Origin: Spirochaetia bacterium
GTDB taxonomy: Bacteria; Spirochaetota; Spirochaetia; Treponematales; Breznakiellaceae
NCBI GenBank assembly: GCA_025997795.1
Contig: BNVB01000009.1
Coordinates: 1-50,172 of the forward strand
Reading direction: 5' to 3'
DNA: 50,172 nucleotides
Within the stretch, counting starts at the first letter, position 1, and every line of letters starts with the position of its first letter. Positions 42,788 to 50,172 of the stretch are shown one piece after another. Below the pieces are notes generated by a model. It was given only the letters and a program-made list of their open reading frames with translations. It searched no databases and was not told the DNA's origin. The translations under genes were made by a program, and so were the position numbers.

Positions 42788-43456
42788 ATGGCGGATCTTG
42801 ATGATATCCTTGTTGATGTAGATAAAATTAACAAAGCGATCAGAATGGAAGTGCCGCTTGTAATGACTACCTATACGCTGCCAAGGAAGGTAGAGCAGTA
42901 TATTGAACAGGTAGTTACGCTCTTTTTGGAGTATGTCAAGCAAAATAACCTTAAGGATAATGTTGTTTATTGTATTCAGGAACTGGTAGTAAATGCCAAA
43001 AAGGCCAATACCAAACGGGTCTACTTTATAGACCAGGGCCTGGACCTTAACAATGCGGCGGATTATCAAAAGGGCATGGCCACCTTTAAGGATGATACCC
43101 TTAATAACCTTGACTACTATCTGGACCTGCAGCGTCAGCAGGGACTCTATATAAAATTGATACTTCACCTTAAAGACAATCTTATCAACATTGAGGTACG
43201 AAACAACGCCACCATTACCGCCGACGAACTGGAGCGGATTCGCAGCAGACTTTCCAAGGCCAGGGAATTTGTTGATATGGAAGAGGCGATTTTCCAGATA
43301 CTGGACGATTCTGAGGGGGCCGGGCTGGGGTTGGTAATGCTGGTGATTATGCTTAAAAAGGTAGGGATAGGGGCCGATGCTTTTGACATCCTTAGAACCA
43401 ATACCGAGACCATTGCCCGGATTGTTATCCCCAAAAATCTTAAAAAGGCCGGGTAA
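42788..43456 (+). CDS. Histidine-kinase-like ATPase protein (RsbW-type fold)
   Basis: 222 residues, cytoplasmic, with a GHKL/HATPase fold but no HisKA or sensor domain. The N box is YCIQELVVNAKKANTKRV (Glu and Asn that hold Mg-ATP), and a glycine motif lies in DSEGAGLGLVMLVIML (G2 box). The DxGxG box is not clear: the region IEVRNNATITADELERI takes its place. Stand-alone ATPases of this kind include anti-sigma factor kinases, but a structural or signalling ATPase cannot be excluded. It is followed by the double cNMP-binding gene, which has its own promoter. A SpoIIE-type phosphatase is encoded 4 kb away. Confidence 0.75.
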   Translation: MADLDDILVDVDKINKAIRMEVPLVMTTYTLPRKVEQYIEQVVTLFLEYVKQNNLKDNVVYCIQELVVNAKKANTKRVYFIDQGLDLNNAADYQKGMATFKDDTLNNLDYYLDLQRQQGLYIKLILHLKDNLINIEVRNNATITADELERIRSRLSKAREFVDMEEAIFQILDDSEGAGLGLVMLVIMLKKVGIGADAFDILRTNTETIARIVIPKNLKKAG

Positions 43457-43504
43457 ACCCAAAAATCTGCCGGACTAGATTTTTTAACAAATGCAAAACC
43501 GCTA

Positions 43505-43534
43505 TTGCCAAGAGTTATGCATAGTGTCTATACT
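43505..43534 (+). promoter_or_regulatory. Sigma-70 promoter of the cNMP-binding protein gene
   Basis: TTGCCA (43505-43510), 18-bp spacer, TATACT (43529-43534). A leader of about 23 nt with GGTGGAG precedes the ATG at 43564. Confidence 0.7.
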
Positions 43535-43563
43535 ATAGAAGCTGATATTTTAGGTGGAGATCT

Positions 43564-44811
43564 ATGGCCGGACCGCTGCAGTTAACATTTGTTAACTACA
43601 AAAAAGACTCATACATTGTGGTTGAAGGCAAATCCGCAGACCGGTTTTATATTATCCGTCAGGGCAAGGTACGTCTTTTTAAAGATGTGGAAGTGGTAGA
43701 AGAAGAGGGGGGCAGCGTTTTGGGCCCCGGTGACTTCTTTGGGGTTGTTTCTACCATGTCTTCCCACAGCCAGATTGAAACCGCCCAGGCAATGACCGAT
43801 GTTACCCTTATTTCGGTTATGAAAGATCAGTACGGCCAGCTTATCCAGAACAATACCCCGGTGGCCATGAAAATTATCCTCCAGTTTTCCAAGCGGATGC
43901 GGTATCTGGACGAGGCCTTGACCCGGCTGACCCTAAAAAGCAACGCCCAGGAAGATGCTTCCCACCTTTACAAAGTAGCCGAGTACTATACCCGCCAAAG
44001 CCAGTATAACCAGGCCTATTATGCATACCACCGGTATATCAAATATTGTCCCCGGGGGGAAAATATTAACAAAGCGCGGGAACTCCTGATGAAGATAGGG
44101 CCCTATGCCCAATCGGTTAATTTGGACTACAAAGCCGACGAATTTAACCGGGTTTACCCCAAGGACAATATGATTTTTTCCGAGGGCGAACCGGGGGAAG
44201 AACTTTTTATTATTCAAAAGGGATCCGTCAAAATAGCCAAAATTGTTGACAACAACGAGGTACTTTTGGCGGTACTTAAATCCGGGGATATTTTTGGCGA
44301 AATGGCCCTCCTGGAATCCAAGCCCCGGGCGGCCTGTGCCGTAGCCTATGAAGAATGTCAGGTGATGGCGGTAAACCGGGCCAACTTTGAACGGATGGTG
44401 GGTACCCAGCCCCAGATTGTGGCCCGGCTTACAACACTTCTGGCGGAACGGATCTGGTTTATCTATAAACAGCTGGCCAATACCCTTATTAACGACCCCA
44501 TAGGCCGAATGTACGATGCGCTCCTTATTCAGCTGGAAAAAAACCGGGTAACCATAAGTACATCAACCTATACCTTTGATTTTGGCCCCAAGGAACTGGT
44601 CAATATGGTGGGTATTCCCCAAAACGAAGGGGTTTTGGTGCTTCGTAAACTGATGGAGAACAAAAAAATACAGATTATTAAAGACAAGGAAAAGGACAAG
44701 ATCCATTCCATGGATGTAGAGGATATTGCCAAACAAACCGATTTTTACCGGAAAATGCAGCGGATCGAAAAATCCCGCCGGGAAGGCGCTTCCTGGAGTC
44801 TGCCAAAATAG
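43564..44811 (+). CDS. Double cyclic-nucleotide-binding domain protein
   Basis: 415 residues. The first cNMP-binding beta-roll is at about 10-120 (GKSADRFYIIRQGKVRLFKDVEVV, GPGDFFGVVS). A helical region resembling one or two TPR units follows (LYKVAEYYTRQSQYNQAYYAYHRYIKYCP, about 139-167). The second beta-roll is at about 200-310 (GEPGEELFIIQKGSVKIAKI, LKSGDIFGEMALLESKPRAACAVAYEE), better preserved and probably the ligand binder. A C-terminal segment (FDFGPKELVNMVGIPQNEGVLVLRKLMENKKIQIIKD) resembles the winged helix of Crp/Fnr regulators. It could therefore be a transcription regulator with an extra sensor domain. From memory, T. pallidum TP0089 next to murB is similar. Confidence 0.85.
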   Translation: MAGPLQLTFVNYKKDSYIVVEGKSADRFYIIRQGKVRLFKDVEVVEEEGGSVLGPGDFFGVVSTMSSHSQIETAQAMTDVTLISVMKDQYGQLIQNNTPVAMKIILQFSKRMRYLDEALTRLTLKSNAQEDASHLYKVAEYYTRQSQYNQAYYAYHRYIKYCPRGENINKARELLMKIGPYAQSVNLDYKADEFNRVYPKDNMIFSEGEPGEELFIIQKGSVKIAKIVDNNEVLLAVLKSGDIFGEMALLESKPRAACAVAYEECQVMAVNRANFERMVGTQPQIVARLTTLLAERIWFIYKQLANTLINDPIGRMYDALLIQLEKNRVTISTSTYTFDFGPKELVNMVGIPQNEGVLVLRKLMENKKIQIIKDKEKDKIHSMDVEDIAKQTDFYRKMQRIEKSRREGASWSLPK

Positions 44812-44826
44812 TACCGATAATAAAGT

Positions 44827-45516
44827 ATGAAACAGCGGATCAACTGCCTTATAATACTTATGGTTTTTCTTTTTCTTTCCCTTTCGGTTTTTTCTCAAGG
44901 AACCTCTGCCCAGACGCAGGGAACTCCCGCCCAAGGTCAGGGAGCCGCCCAGCCGCAGGCAGGACAAGTCCAGGGTGAACCGGGTTTTCCCGGAGAGCCT
45001 TGGGATGTGTTTATCCCCAGCCGGACAGGACCAGCGATTGTTCCCGGTTCACAAGAACTGCCCCGGTCCTTCCGCGAGCTGCATCTGGAGATGAGCCTGG
45101 AAGAATTGAAGGATACCCTGTCTGCGGATAGTCTTTTTAGCTTCCGGGGCGACCGGGATGTTTCTTTTCTTCCCGCCAGAGAAGAAAACCTGGTGGAAAC
45201 CACGGGACTTTCTTTTATCCGCCGGGCCTTTTTTCAGCTTAGGTCAGGCAAAGTCTTTATCATGGCCTTTACTATGGATCCCCGCATGGTGGATCACTAT
45301 TCGGTTTTTGTTTCTCTTATTAAAAAGTACGGTGAACCGGTAAGCCTTAACCCCCAGGAGGCGGTGTGGGAAAACGATACCACCAGGGTTTCCCTGGAAC
45401 GGCCCTTGACGGTAAAATATATAGACATGAATACCTTTAAGGCTATCATGGGCGAAGCAAAAGCCGGGGAAGCCGCCGAGATGCGCCGCCGGGAAGGGTT
45501 TTTGAATGAATTTTAG
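44827..45516 (+). CDS. Secreted hypothetical protein with Gln/Gly-rich N-terminus
   Basis: 229 residues. Signal peptide (LIILMVFLFLSLSVFS, cleavage near VFSQG), then a Gln-Gly-Ala-rich linker with repeated QG(T/A) units (about 24-50). The folded domain of about 160 residues (RELHLEMSLEELKDTLSADSLFSFRGDRDVSF ... VFVSLIKKYGEPVSLNPQEAVWENDTTRVSLERP) resembles small periplasmic proteins with a two-strand, helix, strand pattern, but I cannot name the family. GATAAT ends 5 nt before the ATG and there is no Shine-Dalgarno, so it may have a leaderless mRNA, or be read from the upstream cNMP gene 15 bp away. Overlaps the next gene by 11 bp. Confidence 0.72.
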   Translation: MKQRINCLIILMVFLFLSLSVFSQGTSAQTQGTPAQGQGAAQPQAGQVQGEPGFPGEPWDVFIPSRTGPAIVPGSQELPRSFRELHLEMSLEELKDTLSADSLFSFRGDRDVSFLPAREENLVETTGLSFIRRAFFQLRSGKVFIMAFTMDPRMVDHYSVFVSLIKKYGEPVSLNPQEAVWENDTTRVSLERPLTVKYIDMNTFKAIMGEAKAGEAAEMRRREGFLNEF

Positions 45517-46000
45517 GAATCCAAAAAAAGCCGGAACAAATTACACAAACATACTCTATATTTGTCTCTTCTTTGTTTTTACAAGCGCCTGTTCCGGCCA
45601 GGGTTATCCTGGCAAAGCCCAAACCGGCCTTGAAGTACGAACGGTTTCCATAACAAAAGCTTCCGGCGGGACGGTAACGGTGGAAGCAGAAATTGCCCAA
45701 ACCGAAGAACAGCGGACCACGGGACTTATGTTCCGTACAACCCTGGAAAACGGTAAAGGTATGTTTTTTATGTTTGAAGAGGACGAGGTTCTTGCTTTTT
45801 GGATGAAAAATACCCTTATTCCCCTTTCTATTGCCTATATCAGCTATGACGGAACAATCACCGATATCCGGGATATGTACCCCAAAGATACCAGTTCCGT
45901 TCGATCAAGTCGTTCTGTCCGTTATGCACTGGAAGTACCCCAGGGCTGGTTTACCCAGGCGGGAATAAAAGCCGGAGACAGGGTTAGTTTACCACAATAA
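45506..46000 (+). CDS. DUF192 family lipoprotein
   Basis: 164 residues. Lipoprotein signal: hydrophobic YICLFFVFTSACSG with Cys about residue 29. The mature part is a DUF192 domain: VEAEIAQTEEQRTTGLMFRTTLENGKGMFFMFEEDEVLAFWMKNTLIPLSIAYISYDGTI in order, then YALEVPQGWFTQAGIKAGDRV. These are small beta-barrel proteins of unknown biochemical role, mostly exported. It overlaps the preceding secreted-protein gene by 11 bp, so both are probably co-translated. It converges on the MalK-type ATPase gene. Confidence 0.85.
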   Translation: MNFRNPKKAGTNYTNILYICLFFVFTSACSGQGYPGKAQTGLEVRTVSITKASGGTVTVEAEIAQTEEQRTTGLMFRTTLENGKGMFFMFEEDEVLAFWMKNTLIPLSIAYISYDGTITDIRDMYPKDTSSVRSSRSVRYALEVPQGWFTQAGIKAGDRVSLPQ

Positions 46001-46027
46001 CAAGGTTTTCCTAGCCTGGAAACTGGG

Positions 46028-47179
46028 TTACCGGGCAGCTTGAGCAGCCGTTTGAATCGCTTCCACAGCGGGCATACCATCATTTTCCAGCAGAGACCAT
46101 TCGGATTCCTTGTCAAAATACCGGGCCTTGTTCATGTAGGGCACAAAGTTGAGCATATCTCCTACCCGGAACTTATACCGGTGTTGGACTTTGGCTAACA
46201 GCGGCTGGGTAGTGGTAGTAAGCCAAAGATGAATTTCCGACCCTAAGGGTTCCACCACGGTAATTTTTACCCCGATATTATTTTCAGGCTGCGGCCTTTT
46301 GGCAAAAACCAGATCTTCGGGCCTTATTCCAAAGAGAACTTCCTTACCCAGATACTTTTTAAGGCTTTCCAGATGCTCCGGGGCAGGGGCCAGTTCAAAA
46401 GAAACCCCGTTCAGCATAAGCTTCCCATTCTTTTCAATCACCTTAACGGTAAGGAAATTCATCGGCGGGGAACCGATAAATCCGGCCACAAATTTATTTG
46501 CCGGATAATCATACAGCTCCAGGGGGTTTCCTGTCTGTTGAATCTTTCCGTCTTTCATGACCACAATCTTGTTGGCCATGGTCATGGCCTCAACCTGATC
46601 GTGGGTAACATATATCATGGTTGCATCCAGACGTAAATGCAGATCCGAAAGTTCCGCCCGCATCTGGACACGGAGTTTTGCGTCCAGGTTGGACAGGGGC
46701 TCGTCAAACAAAAATACTTTTGGGTTCCGCACAATGGCCCGCCCCACCGCTACCCGCTGGCGCTGGCCGCCGGAAAGGGCATTGGGGTTACGGTGGAGGT
46801 ACGGTTCAATATCCAGGATCCTTGCAGCCTCATGGACGCGGCGGTAAATTTCCGGCTTTTCAACTTTCCGCATATGAAGCCCAAAAGCCATGTTGTCATA
46901 GACCGTCATGTGGGGATACAGGGCATAGTTCTGGAAAACCATGGCAATATTCCGGTCCTTTGAAGGAATATTGTTCATCAATTCCCCGTCAATATACAGT
47001 TCCCCTTCGCTGATTTCTTCAAGGCCCGCTATCATTCTAAGGGTAGTTGTTTTGCCGCAGCCCGAGGGCCCTACCAGAACAACAAATTCCTGGTCCTCTA
47101 CCGTAAAATTGGCGTTCTTTACCGCCCTAACGCCGCCCGCGTAGTCTTTTGAAATACCTTTTACTTCTACTCTTGCCAT
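46028..47179 (-). CDS. ABC transporter ATP-binding protein, MalK/UgpC/MsmX type
   Basis: 383 residues. ATPase domain: Walker A GPSGCGKTTTLRMIAGLE, Q-loop MVFQNYALYPHMTVYDN, signature LSGGQRQRVAVGRAIV, Walker B KVFLFDEPLSNLDAKLR and switch His in YVTHDQVEAM. The C-terminal OB/TOBE region (about 240-360: VLFGIRPEDLVFAK, GSEIHLWL) is typical of ATPases for carbohydrate importers. No permease or binding-protein genes are near, so it is probably a shared ATPase serving several sugar uptake systems, as MsmX does in Bacillus (inference). GAGGAG precedes the ATG. It lies 18 bp after the phosphatase gene on the same strand. Confidence 0.94.
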   Translation of the reverse strand: MARVEVKGISKDYAGGVRAVKNANFTVEDQEFVVLVGPSGCGKTTTLRMIAGLEEISEGELYIDGELMNNIPSKDRNIAMVFQNYALYPHMTVYDNMAFGLHMRKVEKPEIYRRVHEAARILDIEPYLHRNPNALSGGQRQRVAVGRAIVRNPKVFLFDEPLSNLDAKLRVQMRAELSDLHLRLDATMIYVTHDQVEAMTMANKIVVMKDGKIQQTGNPLELYDYPANKFVAGFIGSPPMNFLTVKVIEKNGKLMLNGVSFELAPAPEHLESLKKYLGKEVLFGIRPEDLVFAKRPQPENNIGVKITVVEPLGSEIHLWLTTTTQPLLAKVQHRYKFRVGDMLNFVPYMNKARYFDKESEWSLLENDGMPAVEAIQTAAQAAR

Positions 47180-47197
47180 ACATAGCTCCTCAATTTT

Positions 47198-48205
47198 TTA
47201 CTGCCGGAGCAGCGATACCTCAGCGTTTGACGCCGGTGCAAACCGTACTTCAAGCAGGGTAACATCATCGGCTAATGCGGTATCCTTGGTCCACAGATCA
47301 ATTTCCCGGTCTATAAAGGTAGTAAACCCCTCATCGTTGATATAATGGAGGTTCTGTAAAAATTCGGCGGTACGGTCTTCCCCGTACCGTTCTCCGTAAA
47401 TGTCGCACATATCCGTAAGACCGTCTGAATAAACAGTGAGCCGTAACCCTTCGGTAATAGAGAGTTTCTGCGGAGGATCCGGTTTGATTTCCTCCTCCAG
47501 GCCCAGGGGAGGAAGGTTCGGCTTAAGATTTTTAAACTGTATGCATTTATCGTCTTTGGGGGAAAAAGCCGTTATCGGCGATAAGCCGCAATTGTGTATT
47601 TCTACTGACATGGCGGCAAAATCAACATACAAAAGAACTGCCGCCACAAAAACACCCAGCGGATTAACCGTGCGGATAAGCGTGTTAAGAAGAGAACTGG
47701 TTTTTTCCGGGCTTTCGCCCTGGTATGCTGTCAATTCAAGGGTGGTAAAACAAGTTCCCAGAGACATGGTAACCAGAGAACCGGAAACATTCTTTCCCGC
47801 CACGTCAAAGCAGCCTATAAGGTACAGATCTTTATGCAGACGCAGGGTCTTATACCAGTCTCCGCCAACTTCATTTGCCATGCGGTTATACGACAACAGG
47901 GTAAACCGGGGATCGGTGATCAGCGGCTGAATAAGAAGGTTCCTCTGGATTTCCCCCGCCCGCAGTAAATCCCGGGATCGAATCCCGTCAACATATTCCA
48001 TCATTTGCCGGAGATTAACTATGCCAAAGTACTTTTTCTTATGCTCCACCACATACCAGGCAGGATCGTCCCATTTGGTGGTTTGCAGCCCCCGTTCAAC
48101 CAACGTATTAATATACGTCGAGGCTTCCACAACTTCCTGAACGGGCATAATAACGGATGGTAGGTCTTTTTTTCTAAAAATGCGGTTGAACAGGGTATCC
48201 TTCAA
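47198..48205 (-). CDS. SpoIIE/PP2C-type serine phosphatase, cut from its N-terminus by a poly-C tract
   Basis: A 335-residue open frame. The first about 75 residues resemble part of a CBS-like domain (VIMPVQEVVEASTYINTLVERGL ... KYFGIVNLRQMM is in two segments). The SpoIIE domain follows: LLRAGEIQRNLLIQPLI, YNRMANEVGGDWYKTLRL (metal-binding GGD), IGCFDVAGKNVSGSLVTM, VLLYVDFAA, YSDGLTDMCDIYGERYG and LADDVTLLEVRF. Such RsbU-like phosphatases act on phosphorylated STAS proteins. The frame begins at TTG 48205 with no good Shine-Dalgarno, and stays open upstream to the C19 tract. A better start (GTG 48420 behind GGAGG) lies beyond the tract in another frame. The true gene is therefore probably 47198-48420 and switched by tract length. 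Confidence 0.85.
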   Translation of the reverse strand: MKDTLFNRIFRKKDLPSVIMPVQEVVEASTYINTLVERGLQTTKWDDPAWYVVEHKKKYFGIVNLRQMMEYVDGIRSRDLLRAGEIQRNLLIQPLITDPRFTLLSYNRMANEVGGDWYKTLRLHKDLYLIGCFDVAGKNVSGSLVTMSLGTCFTTLELTAYQGESPEKTSSLLNTLIRTVNPLGVFVAAVLLYVDFAAMSVEIHNCGLSPITAFSPKDDKCIQFKNLKPNLPPLGLEEEIKPDPPQKLSITEGLRLTVYSDGLTDMCDIYGERYGEDRTAEFLQNLHYINDEGFTTFIDREIDLWTKDTALADDVTLLEVRFAPASNAEVSLLRQ

Positions 48206-48255
48206 CTTGCCGGTATCTTTCCCGCGGGCTACCCCCAGAAAAATGCCATGCCGGA

Positions 48256-48420
48256 TTACGGGTTTGACCCCCCCCCCCCCCCCCCCATATCCGGTCCGTT
48301 ATCTTCGATTCCACCGTCCCACTGGGCATCGGATGTAATATTGATAGGATCAATATAGGCGGCGATATAACCAACCTGTGTCGGCGTAAAATGAAAACCT
48401 CTGCGTGATTTTTCTTCCAC
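48256..48420 (-). other. Detached N-terminal segment of the SpoIIE-type phosphatase (out of frame)
   Basis: GTG at 48420, six bases after GGAGG (48431-48427), opens a hydrophilic peptide (EEKSRRGFHFTPTQVGYIAAY ... GIEDNGPDM). It then reads glycines through the poly-C tract and stops at TAA four codons later. With 20 (or 17) C the frame would instead continue as VKPVIRHG into the phosphatase. The peptide looks like real protein, unlike the third frame (48174-48458). Confidence 0.7.
48268..48286. repeat. Homopolymer of 19 C inside the phosphatase gene
   Basis: Uninterrupted C19 on the plus strand (G19 in the sense strand). By far the longest homopolymer in the window; such tracts mutate by slippage at high rates and are also error-prone in sequencing. 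Confidence 0.95.
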
Positions 48421-48436
48421 ACCAAGCCTCCGGGAG

Positions 48437-48480
48437 TAAAGAGGTTTTTCCAAAACAAAGGTTTTGAAAAAATCTCTTTA
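48437..48480. repeat. 20-bp inverted repeat before the phosphatase start
   Basis: Arms 48437-48456 and 48461-48480 pair with two mismatches around a 4-nt loop (AAAG). It sits 6 nt upstream of the GGAGG that serves GTG 48420. The sense-strand RNA would form a stable hairpin just before the ribosome-binding site. Confidence 0.85.
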
Positions 48481-48485
48481 TTACC

Positions 48486-48528
48486 GCCCTTCTTATGAGC
48501 CCCCGAAGGGCAAGCCCTGCAGAGGCTC
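48486..48528 (-). terminator. Possible terminator or alternative hairpins after flaA
   Basis: GCCCTTC (48486-48492) pairs with GAAGGGC (48505-48511); a competing stem uses GAGCC (48497-48501) and GGCTC (48524-48528). On the minus strand the first hairpin is followed at a distance by a T-rich stretch, so it may end flaA transcripts, but the U-run is not adjacent. Confidence 0.35.
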
Positions 48529-48562
48529 GTTCGATAGGAAGTTTATAATACCGTTTTGTTTA

Positions 48563-49285
48563 TTACCACATATCGTTCATGTCGTCAGCATCTTTAATAT
48601 CCTCGGCAAAGAGGTCGGTTACTGCACGCAGGTCGTCGAAGTAAATGTAGTAGGAACCATAGGCTTCCATAGGATCGCAGTCAATGCGGAACCCGGTAAT
48701 CTTGATACCCATCATGTTATTGTAGTGGTAGTTCCGCTGAACAATGCCATGAATACCATCCGCCGCCTGTGGGGGAACGGCTACGGTCATTTTTTTCCAG
48801 CCCTGGAAGTTTAGCTTGCCAATATAGAGTTCAAAGTACCGGCCAAAGGCATCTTCCAGGAGGAGGTTGAGCGAATGGTTAAAGTTACGTCCCGCTATCC
48901 AGACCGATACGGTCTTGGTAATTCCCTCAATAGGAATGGGCCGCTGGGGGTAGATAACAAAGCTGTTGATACCCCGGCGGATAAAATCTACCCTGGTACC
49001 AAGAACGTATTTATCGGGGATATTAAGGTTCTGTTCCTCCGGAATAGGCACTTTGGCGGAGGGAGATCCTTCAAAGAGCCTGGAGGTTGTGTAACCTTCG
49101 TCAGAAGACATGGTAGAAAGCCAGAAACCTTCGTACTCAAATTTGTCTACCGATATTTCCTTAAGTTTCTGCTGGGCTTCCATAATACCCAACTGCTGGG
49201 CATCGGGTTCGCCGATTTCCTGCTGGGCAAAGAGACCGGCAGCAGCCAACAATACAACTAAAACGGTTATAATAGAACGTTTCAT
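48563..49285 (-). CDS. flaA: Flagellar filament outer layer (sheath) protein FlaA
   Basis: 240 residues. FlaA forms the sheath around the FlaB core of spirochaete periplasmic flagella. A signal peptide (MKRSIITVLVVLLAAAGLFAQ) is followed by the family fold: NLNIPDKYVLGTRVDF, NSFVIYPQRPIPIEGITKTVSVWIAGRNFNHSLNLLLEDAFGRYFELYIGKLNFQGWKKMTVAVP in successive segments, and YYIYFDDLRAVTDLF near the end. The start at 49285 is chosen because AGGAGG precedes it and it gives a proper signal peptide; an open frame extends to 49345 through the preceding gene's end. The C-terminus is acidic (DIKDADDMNDMW). It lies 10 bp after a second flaA gene. Confidence 0.9.
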   Translation of the reverse strand: MKRSIITVLVVLLAAAGLFAQQEIGEPDAQQLGIMEAQQKLKEISVDKFEYEGFWLSTMSSDEGYTTSRLFEGSPSAKVPIPEEQNLNIPDKYVLGTRVDFIRRGINSFVIYPQRPIPIEGITKTVSVWIAGRNFNHSLNLLLEDAFGRYFELYIGKLNFQGWKKMTVAVPPQAADGIHGIVQRNYHYNNMMGIKITGFRIDCDPMEAYGSYYIYFDDLRAVTDLFAEDIKDADDMNDMW

Positions 49286-49295
49286 CTGCGGCCTC

Positions 49296-50172
49296 CTAAT
49301 TATTCCCTGTAGCTTGCGAATTACCCGAACCTTCCCAATTTTCACGGATCCAGTCGGGATCGGTCATATCATCCCCGTCATAGAGGGATTCAAAGGTATC
49401 GGTTAGTACCTTGAACTGGTCAAGATAAATGTAGAAATTACCCACCGCTTCTCTGGGGGTAGTCCAGATGCGGAATTTGACAAATTTCAGGTAAATGGAA
49501 TTTTTGTCCTGGGTACTTAGGGTGTTTGATGCCGTGGGATCCAGAAGAATCCGCCGCCGCTGGGGTATGGCGGTTGGTATCATAACCCGAAGGTTCTTCC
49601 AGCCCTGGTAACCAATATTTCCCAGATAAACGGTGTGGGTAACCCCCTGTTCATCCCTAAGAAAAGCTTCAATATAGAAGTTCAGGTTGGAACCCCAAAA
49701 CCGGATCCATCCAGGTAAAGAGAATTCCCTCTTTTGTGCCGGTAATCTTTTCTAAAGCACCGGCCCGGGAATGGGAATTTCATAGGGCTTTGCATCGGCG
49801 CCCTCGGATTTAAGGGTAGGATAGATATCTATCCAATTGTACCCCATCCGTTTAAACTTGCCCCAGATACCCAGGCTTTTTAGCGGTTTGTTCTCCCGGT
49901 TGTTTCTAAACAGGGCCATGGGCCAAATCTCAAAATGGTTTAGCTTGGGGAAAAAGTCGCCGTCTTCCAGCCCCAGATTGGCAAATGAAGGATTTTCTTT
50001 GTCCGCAGGATCTTTACCCACGGCATAACGGCTTGCCTCCTTGTGCCACACATATAAAGAATCATCTGTATTATCAAAGGTATCCAGTATCTTTGACTCC
50101 AGATTTACGGTAAGATCATCACCGAATGCCGCCAGGGCGGTTCCTGCCAATAAAAGCAGGCAAAACACCCTA
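49296..50172 (-). pseudogene. Second FlaA-family gene, disrupted in mid-gene and cut by the window end
   Basis: The N-terminal part (49752-50172) has a signal-peptide core (FCLLLLAGTALAAFGDD) and FlaA segments (FANLGLEDGDFFPKLNHFEIWP, FKRMGYNWIDIYPT). It ends at TAG (49754-49752) after IPIPGPVL. The C-terminal part reads FWGSNLNFYIEAFLRDEQG, NIGYQGWKNLRVMIP and NFYIYLDQFKVLTDTF in the same frame. Between them about 40 bp read as plausible protein (ALEKITGTKEGILFTW) only in another frame. This implies a one-base loss near CCCGGG (49764-49769) and a 4-bp duplication (TCCATCCA, 49706-49713) that restores frame. It may be a pseudogene or reflect sequence errors. The true start lies beyond the window; the GTG at 50168 is internal to the signal peptide. 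Confidence 0.65.

Noticed and set aside
48174..48458. 94-aa minus-strand frame through the poly-C tract in the third frame
   Set aside because: Less protein-like, starts inside a hairpin and lacks the GGAGG that serves the GTG at 48420. It would need a different tract length to join the phosphatase.

Overview
The window looks like a chromosomal segment of a spirochaete, most likely a free-living or gut Treponema. I infer this from tandem genes for FlaA flagellar sheath proteins, an LptD-like outer-membrane protein directly behind uvrA, and a block of ECF sigma/anti-sigma, cysS, murB and a double cyclic-nucleotide-binding protein. From memory, both blocks are also neighbours in Treponema pallidum (uvrA-TP0515; TP0089-TP0093). 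The DNA is moderately GC-rich and gene-dense, with many ATGA or TAATG overlaps. No rRNA, tRNA, CRISPR array, transposase or integrase was seen.

Layout. 1-6.6 kb (+): end of a DEAD-box helicase, uvrA, lptD-like gene. 6.6-11.9 kb (-): an operon of a large acidic protein, a small unknown protein and two DUF115/Maf-type proteins. 12-14.6 kb: a DivIC/FtsB-like protein (+), then smpB and a membrane-anchored PEGA + FGE-sulfatase protein (-). 14.6-22.2 kb (+): two signal peptidases I (the second with Thr at the nucleophile position), a HemW-like radical SAM protein, a binding-protein-like lipoprotein and a 1260-aa hybrid sensor kinase. 22.2-23.6 kb: an accessory-looking patch with a (CT)n tract, a candidate ~150-nt terminated RNA, a DUF1566 lipoprotein and intergenic repeats. 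23.6-34.4 kb: a DEAH helicase, an RluA-type pseudouridine synthase, ppdK, and carAB. 34.6-37.7 kb (+): a complete ECF transporter operon with a TrpP-family substrate component. 37.7-42.7 kb: pyrH, a periplasmic protein, anti-sigma, ECF sigma and cysS (-), diverging from murB (+). 42.8-46 kb (+): an HATPase protein, the double cNMP-binding protein, a secreted protein and a DUF192 lipoprotein. 46-50.2 kb (-): a MalK-type ATPase, a SpoIIE-type phosphatase and two FlaA genes, the distal one disrupted and cut by the window end.

Most unusual signals. (1) The SpoIIE-type phosphatase is separated from a well-formed upstream start (GTG behind GGAGG) by a run of 19 C; one extra C would join the frames, as expected for phase variation (or a sequencing error). 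(2) At least seven genes have a -10 box only 5-8 nt from the start codon and no Shine-Dalgarno, predicting leaderless mRNAs; lepB and the PEGA gene do this divergently with overlapping -35 boxes. (3) In-frame 15/18/33-bp tandem repeats interrupt core genes (carB twice, pyrH, the DEAH helicase, a DUF115 gene and others). (4) Strong palindromes occur in unexpected places: inside the hybrid-kinase gene between its receiver domains, just after the ECF promoter, in the 14-bp cysS/murB gap, and before the phosphatase gene. (5) A terminator-containing leader with a dinucleotide repeat precedes the DUF1566 lipoprotein.
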